Part shown: positions 1-8,100 of the stretch, piece by piece | Numbering within the stretch: position 1 is the stretch's first letter | Layout: every line of letters begins with the position of its first letter | Origin: Euryarchaeota archaeon UBA486 | GTDB lineage: Archaea; Thermoplasmatota; Poseidoniia; Poseidoniales; Poseidoniaceae | NCBI GenBank assembly: GCA_002497765.1 | Contig: DAET01000016.1 | Span: 1-9,270 of the forward strand | Direction of reading: 5' to 3' | DNA: 9,270 nucleotides | Notes under the pieces: generated by a model | What the model was told of the DNA's origin: nothing | Databases searched by the model: none | Seen by the model: the letters and a program-made list of their open reading frames with translations, nothing else | Translations under genes and position numbers: made by a program

Positions 1-119
1 TCGACTCCCGCTATCCGCACCTCATTGCTGCCCTCACAGTTCATGCCGTCAGGCCGCTTCAACTCGCAAGCATCAAAGGCTCACCTTGCGAGGAAGGGAA
101 CGAGTACTTCGGTGATGGC
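1..119 (+). other. Left-edge segment upstream of carS; reading frame open
   Basis: No complete gene can be assigned here. The carS frame reads through these bases without a stop and without any ATG, GTG or TTG codon, so the frame is open to the window edge. It may be the tail of an upstream gene, an untranslated leader, or the N-terminal part of a longer carS product that begins outside the window. A purine-rich AGGAAGGG run at 91-98 resembles a ribosome binding site but lies about 21 bases before the carS ATG, which is too far to serve it. No tRNA-like fold was seen. Confidence 0.35.
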
Positions 120-773
120 ATGGATTTCCTCTCGCTTTGTTTGCTGACCTTGTGGTTGTACCTTCCCGGCTTCCTCGCCAACACCTTCGCCATGATGTGG
201 GGGAAGTGGCTGCCCAAAACGGGCTACGGACCGTGGCCCATCGACGGCGGACGGGTGATGGCCGATGGCAATCGTATGCTCGGCGACGGCAAGACATGGA
301 ACGGCCTCATTGGAGGCTCGCTGACGTCCGGTCTGCTCTGCATGGTGCTGGCTTCGGTCGTGAGTACCGGCAACATGGCAACCGTGTTTGATGACGGCGC
401 CACCGTGTTCGCCCATCCACTCATTGGTGCGGAAGAGGCGTGGTTCTTCATCGGCGGTGCGAACGGCGCCGCCTTTGTGTTGGGAACCTTCCTTGGGTTC
501 GCCTGCCTGGTCGGCGACAGCACGGGATCGTTCTTCAAGCGCCGGCGGGGACTGAAACGAGAGGGTGATATCTCTTCGAAAGCACCGCTACTGGATACGC
601 TTCCGTTTGCCATCATGGTCTTCCTTTGGGGCCAACTCTTCCTCGGCCCGTCCGTGCTGGCCGCAGAGGAACTGCGTCTGCCGATGGTGGCGTTGATCGT
701 CATCACCCCGGTGCTTCACCGCTCCTTCAACCTCATCGGCTACAAAATTGGATGGAAGGACGTCCCGTATTGA
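120..773 (+). CDS. carS: CDP-archaeol synthase (CTP:2,3-di-O-geranylgeranyl-sn-glycerol-1-phosphate cytidyltransferase, CarS/DUF46)
   Basis: This integral membrane enzyme activates digeranylgeranylglyceryl phosphate with CTP to form CDP-archaeol, the precursor of all archaeal phospholipid head groups. The 217-residue length is close to other CarS proteins. About five membrane helices can be read (roughly residues 3-26, 62-82, 112-134, 158-178, 187-208). Family motifs are present in order: PID at 40-42, GDGKTWNG at 55-62 with Asp56 and Lys58 in the presumed nucleotide/metal site, GD at 132-133 followed by FKRR at 139-142, PLLD at 156-159, and the C-terminal KDVP at 213-216. The ATG at 120 is chosen because the first helix starts right after it and no other start codon lies upstream in frame; the ribosome site is weak (GGTG at 111-114). 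A 57-base gap separates it from the next gene on the same strand. The gene marks the DNA as archaeal. Confidence 0.93.
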   Translation: MDFLSLCLLTLWLYLPGFLANTFAMMWGKWLPKTGYGPWPIDGGRVMADGNRMLGDGKTWNGLIGGSLTSGLLCMVLASVVSTGNMATVFDDGATVFAHPLIGAEEAWFFIGGANGAAFVLGTFLGFACLVGDSTGSFFKRRRGLKREGDISSKAPLLDTLPFAIMVFLWGQLFLGPSVLAAEELRLPMVALIVITPVLHRSFNLIGYKIGWKDVPY

Positions 774-830
774 CCTCCGCCTCGAGTCCCAAGGCCAAGC
801 CCTATCAAGGCCCAGCCAGCCGTTGAGGTC

Positions 831-2249
831 ATGCAGGGCAGCACCCATGCAACCCTCCGCGCGCTTCTCCTCGTGTTGTTGATGATCATCGCTCCCCTTT
901 CGGGTTGCTTTGGCGAGACCGAAGCACCCGAAACGGTCGACCTTGAGGTGGCCCTCACCATCGACGGTTTGGCACCCTCTGAAGCGGTGTTCCGAGCCGG
1001 TGAATGGCACGACCTTCTCTTGATGGGTGAAGACCTTCGAATTTCAGCCCCTGCTCATGACGTTCTGCTCTTTGTTGACGGCGTTATCGACATCGACAGT
1101 TCGGTGCCCGTGGAAGGCGACCGCATCAATGTCAAACTGCTGACGACACCCTACACCGAGTTCGTTGAACTGGTGGTCTACGCCAAGGACGGCACCAAAG
1201 CCGTGTTCAATCAGACCGCCGGAAACGGCACGCCCATCATCAGCGGCGAGGCATGGTACGAGAAGATGGACTACATCACCTGCGACACGCCTTCGGACGA
1301 CTGTGGCTCCTACAACTTCCGATGGATGGGCAGCCCCAACCCTGCATTCGAGCGTGCTGCCTCCTACTTCCAGGGTCATTTCGAAGGGCTGGGGTACGAC
1401 ACCCACTTGATGCGTGTGGTTGACACCCTCAACCCAACCCAACCCGAATCCCTCAACGTCGTCGCTTGGAAGCGAGGCTTGCGAGACGACTGCGTGCAAG
1501 GCATGGGCGCTCACATGGACATTTCACCGCCAGCCGGCCCACCCGGTGGCGGAACGTGGGAAGGCGCCTACGACAACACGGCTGGAACCGTCGCCATCAT
1601 GATGTACGCTCAGATCCTCGTCGACCTTGAAGTGGAGTGCGATACCTTCCTCGCTTTGTGGTCTTCCGAAGAAGAGGGGCTCCGTGGCTCCAACGCCTTC
1701 GCCAACAACGATTGCGAGGCATGCTTGCCCCAAGACAAGGAACTTCGATTCTACATCAACATGGACATGATGGGCATCTCGTGGCCAGCGGTCAAGGAAA
1801 ACGGCGACCCCTTCCCCTACCACGCATGGTCCGGACCTGACGTTGACCCGGAAGTGCAGGATGTGGCCATCACGAGTGTGCTCGACCACGTGCACAGGAA
1901 CATCCTCAAGGCCCCGATGGACCTTCGCATCGAGGGCAGCTATGGAGCAGGTTGCGACCAGCATTGGGACGACCACTACAACCTCGTTATGGACGTCCAC
2001 GAGGACACGTTCGGGCGCTCGGACCACGTCACTTTCCGCAACCTTGGAGCCCAGACAATTTTCCACCTCGGCGCTTACGACGAGGATTACTCCGCCTACC
2101 ACTCACCGCAAGACACGCTGGAGAACATGGTGGCGGTCGTGGGCGGTCAAGAGAACCTCGAAGAAAGCATCCAGTTCGTGTTGTGGGCGGCGTTCCTCGA
2201 GTTTGTGTTGGCCGACCAAGACCCCGAAGTTCGCAACGTGAACGCCTGA
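831..2249 (+). CDS. Secreted lipoprotein M28-family zinc aminopeptidase
   Basis: Predicted extracellular, membrane-anchored peptidase of 472 residues. Residues 9-25 form a hydrophobic leader ending in a lipobox-like L-S-G-C with Cys26 as the likely lipidated residue. Residues about 35-130 are an extra beta-rich N-terminal region of unknown role. The catalytic domain (about 170-462) has the complete M28 set: His228 (AHMD), Asp248 (YDNTAG), the Glu280-Glu281 pair (SSEEEGLRGS) as catalytic base and bridging ligand, Asp312 (NMDMMG) and His424 (YHSPQDT). It should therefore be an active di-zinc exopeptidase, probably an aminopeptidase feeding peptide uptake; substrate preference cannot be read. 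Cysteines at 151/158 and 295/298 could form disulfides, fitting an exported protein. ATG 831 is the first start in frame after the carS stop; TGAGGT at 824-829 sits very close to it. An ordinary cytosolic peptidase is unlikely given the leader. Confidence 0.9.
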   Translation: MQGSTHATLRALLLVLLMIIAPLSGCFGETEAPETVDLEVALTIDGLAPSEAVFRAGEWHDLLLMGEDLRISAPAHDVLLFVDGVIDIDSSVPVEGDRINVKLLTTPYTEFVELVVYAKDGTKAVFNQTAGNGTPIISGEAWYEKMDYITCDTPSDDCGSYNFRWMGSPNPAFERAASYFQGHFEGLGYDTHLMRVVDTLNPTQPESLNVVAWKRGLRDDCVQGMGAHMDISPPAGPPGGGTWEGAYDNTAGTVAIMMYAQILVDLEVECDTFLALWSSEEEGLRGSNAFANNDCEACLPQDKELRFYINMDMMGISWPAVKENGDPFPYHAWSGPDVDPEVQDVAITSVLDHVHRNILKAPMDLRIEGSYGAGCDQHWDDHYNLVMDVHEDTFGRSDHVTFRNLGAQTIFHLGAYDEDYSAYHSPQDTLENMVAVVGGQENLEESIQFVLWAAFLEFVLADQDPEVRNVNA

Positions 2250-2294
2250 GGGCTTGAACGAAACTTCTTGTAGAAAATCAAGGCCATTTCTATC

Positions 2295-3935
2295 ATGGAA
2301 GAGGTTGAACCGTCACACGAATCGACGGTCGTCAGCCCGAAACGACCCTTGCACCGCTGGGCCATGTTCGCCGGTTTTCTGCTGGCGTTCAGCGAGATGA
2401 TGCTCCGTCTCCTATCAGGAAAAGACATCGTCGACGCCGTTTGGCCCCATGCCGTTCGTTCCCTGGACTGGACGATGGCGCTTCGCAATTCGCCAAGCTT
2501 GACCCTTTCCATCTTCGTTCTCGCGGGTCTCGGCGGCTACGGATTGAGAAAGGCCGTCGCCTCGGCAGAGCAACCACCCTCCTGGCTGGTGATACCGTAC
2601 GGTGGTCTTGGCCTGTTACTTGGTCTTCTCACGCTCCATTTCCTCTTGGATGTCTTCTACCTACGCGGGGCGTTTTTGCTCCTTCCAACCCTCATGGGCT
2701 GGACGCTGGCTTGCTTCTTGGTAGCCCTTGGTGGCCCACCCACGCTCCGAACGGCGGGAGACGATCGTATCGTGGCCTCGAGGGTCGTTCACATGATGGG
2801 TGTCTTTTTTGCGGCCTGGTTGGTCATGCCGGGCGTCCCAGCTGTCATCGGTTTTGCACCATCACCGCCCGACGCCCCCTCCATGGGGTACGGTTCGTTT
2901 CCTGGCCCCTACACCGTCGAGCAGTACCGCTTTCCCTACGACCTGCCTGAGGACGTGAAATCGGTTCAAGGGAACCTCGAGGATGATGTCGAATGGAGCG
3001 TTTACATCACCCTGCCCGAACTCCCCGAGGATTCTCCCGTCACCCATCTACCGCTGGCGATTCTTCTTCACGGGTTCAGCTACCCAGACATCAACGCCTA
3101 CCAGGGTTGGATCACCCACCTGACGGCCAAAGGCATGGCCGTGGCCTTCATCCAGTACCCTTCGGACCTCCGACCCGAAGGCTACGAAACGCACGAGGCC
3201 GCCTACGAAGCAGGCATGTCGGACTACCTCCAACACACCTACCGAGACCTCGCCATCCGAGCCGGGATGGACCACGTGCAAAAGATCCTCCTCGAAGCAC
3301 CACGTGCACCCGAACTCGATGACCACCTTGGCGAGGTCATCGTTGACCCCACCACCCTTTGGGCTGGTGGTCACAGCTTGGGTGCATCTTACACCTTCCT
3401 CACGCTGAACTCAGCCTTTGAACGAGGTTGGGGCTCACATGCGCTGGTGGTCGCTTTGGAAGCCCCCGCCAGCCGCCCCATGCAAGCCAACTTGCAGCCA
3501 AACCTGACGGGCATGCCAAGTGAAACACTCGTGCAGATTGGGGTCCCTCAAGACGACATGAGCGTCGGCCTCTGCCCCGGCGCCTTCCATCAACAAGTGT
3601 TCTCAGACCTGCCCGATGAACGAAACCAACTGCTCGAAATTCAATCCGACCTCTACGGCTTCCCACGCCTCGTCGCCAGCCACTACCTCCAAACCGACCC
3701 TGCACGAGACACGCTGTCCGACTGGAGTTTCATCCGACGTATCGACGCCCAGGCCGACTATTTGGTCGCCCATGGTCGCAACGACACCTTCACCGCAGAC
3801 TGGGCCTTCCAATACATGACCGATGAGACCATGCTAACCGGCATGGGCGAATGGTCGGACGGTACACCTGTCCTGCCGCTGATTTGGCACCGAAATGCCA
3901 TCAACGAAGTGAATGGGTTCAGCGATTGCGCGTGA
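2295..3935 (+). CDS. Multi-helix membrane protein with C-terminal alpha/beta-hydrolase domain
   Basis: A 546-residue protein in two parts. Residues 1-190 hold about five hydrophobic helices (near 22-40, 68-88, 97-122, 125-146, 164-187). Residues about 205-546 are an alpha/beta hydrolase: the HG oxyanion motif at 259-260 (LLHGFS), the nucleophile elbow GHSLG at 359-363 with Ser361, and a late beta-strand followed by GRNDTF, where Asp497 is the likely acid. The catalytic His is less certain; His532 is a candidate. The layout recalls lipase/esterase or chlorophyllase-like hydrolases tethered to a membrane, but the substrate is unknown and no close family is recognised. The ATG at 2295 follows a 45-base gap with no clear Shine-Dalgarno sequence, so translation may be leaderless or coupled to the peptidase gene. 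It lies between the lipoprotein peptidase and a small membrane protein on the same strand, suggesting a cell-envelope role. Confidence 0.72.
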   Translation: MEEVEPSHESTVVSPKRPLHRWAMFAGFLLAFSEMMLRLLSGKDIVDAVWPHAVRSLDWTMALRNSPSLTLSIFVLAGLGGYGLRKAVASAEQPPSWLVIPYGGLGLLLGLLTLHFLLDVFYLRGAFLLLPTLMGWTLACFLVALGGPPTLRTAGDDRIVASRVVHMMGVFFAAWLVMPGVPAVIGFAPSPPDAPSMGYGSFPGPYTVEQYRFPYDLPEDVKSVQGNLEDDVEWSVYITLPELPEDSPVTHLPLAILLHGFSYPDINAYQGWITHLTAKGMAVAFIQYPSDLRPEGYETHEAAYEAGMSDYLQHTYRDLAIRAGMDHVQKILLEAPRAPELDDHLGEVIVDPTTLWAGGHSLGASYTFLTLNSAFERGWGSHALVVALEAPASRPMQANLQPNLTGMPSETLVQIGVPQDDMSVGLCPGAFHQQVFSDLPDERNQLLEIQSDLYGFPRLVASHYLQTDPARDTLSDWSFIRRIDAQADYLVAHGRNDTFTADWAFQYMTDETMLTGMGEWSDGTPVLPLIWHRNAINEVNGFSDCA

Positions 3936-3962
3936 ATGGAACACATGTTCATAGGTCAAAAG

Positions 3963-3970
3963 AAGGAGGG
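3963..3970 (+). promoter_or_regulatory. Strong Shine-Dalgarno site selecting a GTG start
   Basis: AAGGAGGG lies six bases before GTG 3977. It is the best ribosome site on the + strand of the window. It decides for the GTG in the membrane-protein frame over ATG 3973, which is only two bases from the site and opens a frame of poor protein character. Confidence 0.7.
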
Positions 3971-3976
3971 AAATGA

Positions 3977-4402
3977 GTGGAAGAAGCGTCGATTGCCACC
4001 GATGTCAAGTCACTTTGGAAGTGGATTGGAGGTTCAGCCTTCCTCGCTTCCATGTGCTGCTTCCCCAGCGTGGTGCTGGTGTTTTTCGGTCTGGCGAGCG
4101 TTTCCAGCGCTGCCGCCCTGTCGAACGACCTGTACTGGGGCACCAACGGCATGGGGTGGTTCCGCCCAGCCTTGTCGGCGATCAGTGTGGTGCTTGTGGT
4201 GGCCGGTTTGGTGATGTATTTCCGAGGCGAAGGCATCTGCAGCCTTGACGAAGCGAAGCGCCAACGAAAGCGCATCATCAACACCTCCATCGTGGTGCTC
4301 TCGCTTGCTCTCGCCTCCTACATCGTGTTCAATTTCATCATTCTCACCGAACTCGGTGTCGCGCTCGACCTGCCGTGGGAGAGCAGCCGACTCTGGACGT
4401 GA
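3977..4402 (+). CDS. Small three-helix membrane protein, MerT-like features
   Basis: A 141-residue membrane protein with three helices (about residues 16-47, 65-83 and 102-126) joined by a basic stretch KRQRKR at 94-99. It has features reminiscent of the mercuric transporter MerT: a vicinal Cys27-Cys28 pair in the first helix followed by Pro30, an Arg-Pro pair at 63-64 just before the second helix, and Cys88 in the loop after that helix. MerT normally has two cysteines in that loop; only one is visible here. A thiol-based metal or redox role is therefore only a suggestion, and no periplasmic MerP or MerA partner is in view. The GTG start is supported by the Shine-Dalgarno site at 3963-3970. 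The gap from the preceding hydrolase gene is 41 bases. The stop abuts the stop of the convergent transferase gene. Confidence 0.7.
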   Translation: MEEASIATDVKSLWKWIGGSAFLASMCCFPSVVLVFFGLASVSSAAALSNDLYWGTNGMGWFRPALSAISVVLVVAGLVMYFRGEGICSLDEAKRQRKRIINTSIVVLSLALASYIVFNFIILTELGVALDLPWESSRLWT

Positions 4403-4405
4403 TCA
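4400..4405. other. Shared TGATCA palindrome holding both convergent stop codons
   Basis: TGA on the + strand (4400-4402) ends the small membrane protein, and TGA on the - strand (complement of 4403-4405) ends the phosphopantetheinyl transferase. The two coding regions meet with no intergenic base, so any transcription terminator for either strand must lie inside the other gene. Confidence 0.9.
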
Positions 4406-5164
4406 AGCGCCCTTGCGAGTGGTCTTGCAACCTACACCCCAATCTGGGTCGGATTCCATAGCGGAACGTGTGGCATCCAAGAGGAGGTCTTCAGGGGTTG
4501 GTATGACGGCTTTTGCTGGGCCCATGGCCAGGGAGCAATGGTAGCCAAATTCATGCCAATAATCCAATTGAATTTTTGAATTTTCAATTGAAATATCTGA
4601 AAAATCAGTTCCAATTGGAATTTGGATATGACGAGGGTTGAGGTGCATGCCCAAACCGAGGCATTTCTGAACGGCTTCTTTCCCGGTCCACGCTTGAAAC
4701 ACATTGGAGGGTGAAGCCCGGAGGCGATCGAGTTCCTCGCCTTTGGCCATCATGTCGTAGGCGTTCTCGGCCAGTGTTCGTTCCAGCGGTTCAGCGTCAA
4801 AGCCCACCGACCATTGCTCGCTGACTAACGCAACGAAGACCGACCCCTCACTGTGAGCGATCGAGATGTTCGGCAGCGGCGTTCGCTTCCATACACCGTG
4901 AATGTAGGAAAGGGAAGGCGCACGATGTTCGTCTCGAACAACTTCGAGAACGGAGAGGTCATCCACGCCCCATCGCTTCAACGCTTGACCGAGCAGCCAG
5001 CGGCCGCTCAAGTGCTCCGCTCGTCGTTTGTCTGTTGCGAAGGTGGCCACCTCAGCAGGTTGGGCAAGCGGGACGTCCTGCATCTCCCAGGCTTGGACAT
5101 CGGTGGCGAACAGATCCACATCGGACAAACGAGGTGGCGTCAGCCGAACCACCTGCGGGTGCAT
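4403..5164 (-). CDS. Sfp-type 4'-phosphopantetheinyl transferase
   Basis: Transfers the 4'-phosphopantetheine arm from coenzyme A to a carrier-protein hydroxyl, converting apo to holo carrier. The 253-residue product is near the usual length of the two-lobed Sfp class. Visible motifs: an Arg-rich helix KRRAEHLSGRWLL at 46-58, SIAHS at 101-105, GFDAE at 121-125 giving the metal-binding Asp123 and Glu125, and W-T-G-K-E-A at 159-164 with Lys162 and Glu163. The second motif normally reads like G-V/I-D-I/L-E, so Phe122 and Ala124 are unusual, but the metal ligands are kept. Start: ATG 5164 lies 10 bases after the synthase stop with GAGGTGG five bases before it; a TTG at 5209 in the same frame would overlap the synthase and is less likely. 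Its neighbour carries three carrier domains, its probable substrates. Codons for residues about 181-202 are strikingly AT-rich. The C-terminal 35 residues are not recognised. Confidence 0.9.
   Translation of the reverse strand: MHPQVVRLTPPRLSDVDLFATDVQAWEMQDVPLAQPAEVATFATDKRRAEHLSGRWLLGQALKRWGVDDLSVLEVVRDEHRAPSLSYIHGVWKRTPLPNISIAHSEGSVFVALVSEQWSVGFDAEPLERTLAENAYDMMAKGEELDRLRASPSNVFQAWTGKEAVQKCLGLGMHLNPRHIQIPIGTDFSDISIENSKIQLDYWHEFGYHCSLAMGPAKAVIPTPEDLLLDATRSAMESDPDWGVGCKTTRKGA
4565..4590. repeat. Inverted repeat in an AT-rich island inside the transferase gene
   Basis: Arms CAATTGAA (4565-4572) and TTCAATTG (4583-4590) are perfect reverse complements around a 10-base loop. A third CAATTG lies at 4612-4617. 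The surrounding bases 4561-4620 hold 14 G or C out of 60, far below the flanking GC-rich DNA. The stretch is translated in the transferase frame without a break, so it is coding as well as structured. Confidence 0.6.
4573..4584 (+). terminator. Candidate T-run terminator for the + strand genes
   Basis: T5 at 4573-4577 and T4 at 4581-4584 on the + strand lie about 170 bases past the last + strand stop codon, inside the convergent gene. Archaeal RNA polymerase can stop at U-rich tracts without a hairpin. No other comparable T-run was noticed downstream of 4402. Position and composition fit a terminator, but this is inference. Confidence 0.3.
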
Positions 5165-5169
5165 CAGGA

Positions 5170-5176
5170 CCACCTC
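5170..5176 (-). promoter_or_regulatory. Ribosome binding site overlapping the synthase stop codon
   Basis: On the - strand GAGGTGG overlaps the synthase TGA (5177-5175) and ends five bases before ATG 5164. The overlap suggests that the transferase is translated by ribosomes finishing the synthase, keeping the two on one messenger RNA. Confidence 0.6.
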
Positions 5177-8100
5177 ATCGTTCAACCGTAAAGCGTTGGT
5201 CTTCGGCAACGTTCGCCATCGCCTTCAGACGAAGGCCCTTGAGGGCCATGACGGGTGCGTCATCATCGCCCACGATGAGCACATCGTGCACGGTTGTACC
5301 GTCGTCCAAGTGTTCAAGTTGAACGGTGCGCAACCTGAGCGTTTCGTCTTGTTCTGGAACACGCAGCATGGTTGACCATGCGATGCCGACTGGAAGACTG
5401 CTGAAACCCAATACCTCCATGGCGACGAGTCCGGCGTTTTGAAAGCCTGCCTCAATGAGCATGGGCAGGGCCTCAAGCAAGACCGCCTCGCCGTCCTGCT
5501 CTACGGCAAACTGGTCAGCAGCGGGAAGTTGGTGTCGCATCAGCGCCAAGCCGTCGATGCCGGGCTCGTTGGCATTTCCTGCACCGCCCAGTACGCCTCC
5601 GTGCGATTGGAAGCGAGGGCCGTGGAAGTACCGGTCGTAGATGAAGGAAGCGGGGTGGAGCAAGTCGCCCATGGGCGGTGTACCAATCGCAGGCAGTTGT
5701 CCGACTTCTCGCTCCAGGAACGGTCGCAAGTCGTCTTGCTTGGCCACCAAACGAACCGTGGCCAGATGATGCTCTCGCTCGCCGAACACCTCGCCCTTGG
5801 AATTCATCAAATCCGACACCAGCCGGCAGCGAACCCACGTCAGGTCCCCGTCAGTGCGGTCCACGTCGGCTTCAACACGAACCGTCATGGGCCCCTTCAT
5901 GAGTTTGACTGGCAGGCCAAACGTGACCTCCTCAAACCCAGCGAGGCACGATGATGGATGCAGCAACAAGGAGGCTTGAGCGAACATCTCCAGCGCCATC
6001 ACACCTGGATGGTAGGGGACACCTTCGATGGCGTGGTCGACAAGGAAGGGGTGATCGACGGTGGAGAGTGTGCTCTGCGTGGTCAAACGCTGGCCTTCCT
6101 CGAACGCCACCACTTTGTCAACGAACGGGAAGCGAGTGGGGTCGGCCATCGCCGCCGCCATCTCACCCGGAAGTTTGAGCGGTGCTTCTCGGAAGGAGGA
6201 GAAGCGGTCCATCAGGCCCAGCGAACCGCAACCAAGGACACGACGCTTGCCACCTCGCAACGCTTCGTCGACGAAAATGGCCACCCCGTCTTCGACCGCC
6301 AAGGTCTCAATACCGGCTGCGGCGAACACCGCCTCGATGGAGCCACGAGTGGCCATGCCGACGTCTCGCCAACCGGTCCAACCGATGGCGACGCCCCGGC
6401 CATCATGCGACGCTGTGAAGCGAGCCATTTCGGCGTCGAGGACCGAGTTGGCCGCTGCGTAATCGGTTTGCCCACCGTTGCCAAATCTACCGGCGACGCT
6501 GGTGAAGCAACAAGCAAAGGACGGAGCATCACGGCCGGAAGCCTTGACCGCCGACAAGAGGGATTGCCAACCGTCGATTTTCACACGGACCACGCGATCA
6601 AACACATCGTATCCCTTGTCGGCCACCAGTTTGGAATCCTCGAGACCGGCTCCGTGGACAACACCCGTGATCGAGCGTCCGAGGTTGCTGCCAAGCGTTT
6701 CAAGCGCCGCACGGTCCATGACGTCCACCGCATGGTAATGGGCGTGGTTTCCTGTTTCCTCAATGGCCTTGAGCGTGAGGTACACGTCTCGACTTCGAGT
6801 GAACCGCTGCCAAGCTCGGTTCCATTCCACCATGGTCACCTTGCCGTTGTCGCTCGCATCAACGAGGCGTTGACGCAGTGCGTTCTTTTCCTCGCCCAGC
6901 TGGTCTTCGGACCAGTCAACCCACGCAGCCGTGGATTCGATCAACTGGGAGCGCCCGAGCAACTCAAAGTGCGCGCCTGCGCCATCGCTGGCTCTGGCAA
7001 CCCCAATCACCGAGGCTGCGGTCACACCTGAACCGCCACCAGAGACCAACCACGTGTCGTCGGCCGTCAAGGGTTGGAGGTCCTCAACCACGTCCTCAGC
7101 GAAAGCGACCAGGGCCCAGCGACGTCCGTCGCGGTCCAAACCAACCTCGACTTCTCCGCCCAAACCGAACACGTCGTCTTCGATGCGCTGGGCGGCCGCC
7201 GTCTCATCCAGCACGAAGTCGGGATGGAGATCAAGGGCGCGACAGCGTAGGTCTGGCCGCTCAAAGGCGTAGGACTTGGTGATGCCGGAAGCTGCACACT
7301 GGACGGCGTTGAAGCGATCGCCGAGGTTGCCATGGCGGCCGTCAAGGGAGGTCACCGAGGCCACAAAGCCAGGTGCATCTGCTGGCAAGGCTCCACCAAG
7401 TTCCTTGAGCAAACCGAACCAGCCGTGGGCGGCCAGAGCAATCTGAGAAGACGGGTAGGAATCTTCGGACCACTGTTCTGAAGCCAACTTCAGTGGCGCC
7501 ATGTGCACGAGTCCGGCCAGCGTGGTGCCCTCGAGTTGTTCCGCAATCCAGGCGAGATGTTCAGGCTGTTCGGGGTCGGCTCGGTACACCGTGCGTCCAC
7601 CCTCATCGTGGCGGGATGCATCCCGAATACGGCTTTCGAATCCGATACGAACAGCCGAGAGCCCGCGCGCTTCCATGCGCTGACAAAACGCTTCGGCGAT
7701 GCCCCAGCCGTCGTCCGACACCACCACTGTACCGGAAACGGCAAGGGTGGATGGTTCACCCGGACAGGCTTCAATTTCAACCTGCCAGCGACGGGTGCCG
7801 GCTTGGTGGGACGGTGGACGAGCCGTCGCCTCTGCAGAAGTTGATTCGACGGTGCTCGACGTCGCTTGAGCCCCGGCCTCCGAGGTTCCGCCTCGCATCT
7901 TGACGATGTAAGCGGTAAAGTGGTTCAACGTTGGATGGTCGGCCAAAACGAAGTCCTCATCGACAGGGAGAGCGAAGCGGTCACGGATTTCAGCCATGAT
8001 TTCAGCTTGCTTTACCGTATCAATGCCCAACTCACCTTCGAGGTCCTGGTCCATCTCGATGAAATCCGCAGGGTATCCGGTGTGGTCGACCACGACCGAG

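Noticed and set aside
1524..2102. - strand open frame of 192 codons opposite the M28 peptidase
   Set aside because: The + strand encodes the full M28 metal-ligand set over the same bases; the antisense frame has only repetitive Val/Gly-rich sequence.
2250..2294. Possible promoter before the membrane hydrolase gene
   Set aside because: The 45-base spacer has a few A/T bases (near 2271-2279) but no convincing TATA or BRE element at the right distance, so no promoter is claimed.
3973..4248. 91-codon + frame starting at ATG 3973
   Set aside because: It overlaps the three-helix membrane protein in another frame, has low-complexity basic character without recognisable motifs, and its ATG is too close to the Shine-Dalgarno site.
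4565..4590. Inverted repeat as a transposon end or recombination site
   Set aside because: It is short, has no partner copy or target duplication, no transposase is nearby, and the transferase frame runs through it unbroken.
5165..5209. TTG 5209 as the transferase start
   Set aside because: It would overlap the synthase by 35 bases and lacks a good ribosome site, whereas ATG 5164 has GAGGTGG five bases upstream and follows the synthase stop.
5958..7031. Long + strand open frame of 357 codons opposite the ketoreductase and dehydratase
   Set aside because: It is complementary to the clearly conserved catalytic regions of the synthase and shows no protein family features; GC-rich genes often leave open frames on the other strand.
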